Under the pieces are notes generated by a model, which saw only the letters and a list, made by a program, of their open reading frames with translations, made no database searches and was not told the DNA's origin. Source: Micromonospora cremea (lineage in GTDB: Bacteria; Actinomycetota; Actinomycetes; Mycobacteriales; Micromonosporaceae). Taken from it: DNA of 64,000 nucleotides. A program made the translations under genes and the position numbers. Position 1 is the stretch's first letter. Every line of letters starts with the position of its first letter. Location: positions 3,535,501-3,599,500 of the forward strand of contig NZ_FSQT01000002.1 of the NCBI RefSeq assembly GCF_900143515.1, written 5' to 3'. This document shows positions 63,675 through 64,000 of this stretch, in pieces.

Positions 63675-63695
63675 ATGCGCAGGAGGAGACGGTGA
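63662..63695 (+). promoter_or_regulatory. Leaderless six-codon ORF upstream of rsmD
   Basis: TAGCGT (63662-63667) ends 7 nt before ATG 63675, which opens ATG + five arginine codons + TGA (63675-63695), i.e. MRRRRR. This ORF contains the AGGAGGAG that is the Shine-Dalgarno of rsmD, and its TGA overlaps the rsmD GTG (GTGA). Whether the peptide is made is not shown. Confidence 0.5.
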
Positions 63696-64000
63696 CCCGG
63701 ATCGTGGCCGGGACGCTCGGCGGCCGGCGGATCGCCGCGCCCCCCGGCGCCGGCACCCGACCCACCTCCGACCGGGTCCGGGAGGCGCTGTTCAGCGCCG
63801 TCGAGGCCGAGGCCGATCTCGACGGCACCCGCTTCGCCGACCTGTACGCCGGCTCCGGCGCGGTCGGGCTGGAGGCGCTCTCCCGGGGCGCCCGGCACGT
63901 GCTGCTGGTCGAGTCCGACGCTCGGGCGGCCCGGGTGATCCGCGAGAACGTGGCCGCCCTGCGGGCCGGTTCCGCCGTCCGCCTGGTGACCGGCAAGGTG
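63692..64000 (+). CDS. rsmD: 16S rRNA (guanine966-N2)-methyltransferase RsmD (partial)
   Basis: The first 103 codons lie in the window; the gene continues beyond it. [37 protein letters not shown] is the RsmD N-terminus and [20 protein letters not shown] is the SAM-binding loop. It methylates G966 of 16S rRNA. GTG 63692 with AGGAGGAG. It commonly follows recG in actinobacteria; here two wall-protein genes on the other strand have been placed between them. Confidence 0.93.
   Translation, partial: MTRIVAGTLGGRRIAAPPGAGTRPTSDRVREALFSAVEAEADLDGTRFADLYAGSGAVGLEALSRGARHVLLVESDARAARVIRENVAALRAGSAVRLVTGKV

Overview
The window is very GC-rich actinobacterial chromosome with almost every intergenic gap short and starts split between ATG and GTG. 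Protein content points to Micromonosporaceae, most likely Micromonospora or a close relative: GlmS-independent core genes in the order plsC-gpsA-ddl-thiL-rpmB-fakA-recG-rsmD, F420 biosynthesis (cofC), NdgR with leuCD, a lysine/alanine-tailed HU, DUF397 and DUF5753 proteins, and a citramalate synthase. The genus is an inference; no rRNA is present.

Layout. 1-3000: tail of a SulP transporter, cutC and ilvD. 3093-5465: a membrane GGDEF-EAL protein. 5434-9121: an attenuator with leader peptide, then ilvB-ilvN-ilvC. 9124-9723: a gap with an operator-like palindrome. 9724-15500: serA, small genes, an ApbE-type protein, leuB and ilvE. 15680-18170 (minus): tyrosine phosphatase, PRC-barrel protein, ahpC-ahpD. 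18383-20171: a second attenuator and cimA. 20198-22234: an endonuclease/phosphatase-fold membrane protein and a secreted protein. 22278-26605: MoxR-DUF58-VWA operon with a PDZ-less HtrA-like protease. 26640-31178: arfB, an aldo/keto reductase with a TetR regulator and a palindromic operator, and two less known genes. 31353-32806: FAH-family hydrolase, tRNA-Gln and two identical tRNA-Glu genes. 32876-35659: ndgR divergent from leuC-leuD. 35832-38857: HU protein and a repeat-bearing membrane EEP protein. 38978-43744 (minus): NUDIX/phosphatase protein, CYTH-CHAD protein and ppk behind a PHO-box-like repeat. 43799-49795: small cold-shock-like protein, cofC, plsC-type acyltransferase, gpsA, a PLP lyase, a methyltransferase and a ROK protein. 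49842-51819: a degenerate IS605-type tnpB wedged into a broken XRE/DUF5753-DUF397 pair. 52023-64000: ddl, DUF3515, Lrp-like domain, thiL, GNAT, ATP-grasp protein, rpmB, fakA-type, recG, two secreted or wall-anchored paralogues and the start of rsmD.

How it works together. Nearly the whole branched-chain amino-acid pathway is here in pieces: ilvB/N/C/D/E, leuB/C/D and cimA (leuA is not in the window). Control is visible at three points: leader-peptide attenuators before ilvB and cimA, and divergent ndgR-leuC promoters in 37 bp. A second theme is translation start. About twenty genes have a TANNNT-like -10 hexamer ending exactly 6 or 7 nt before the start codon, so their transcripts are probably leaderless. 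At ddl and rsmD this leaderless start belongs to a tiny upstream ORF whose stop overlaps or abuts the real gene; this is the most unusual pattern I found.

Limits: no homology search was possible. Family names rest on motifs and remembered family architecture; promoter and operator calls are by eye.
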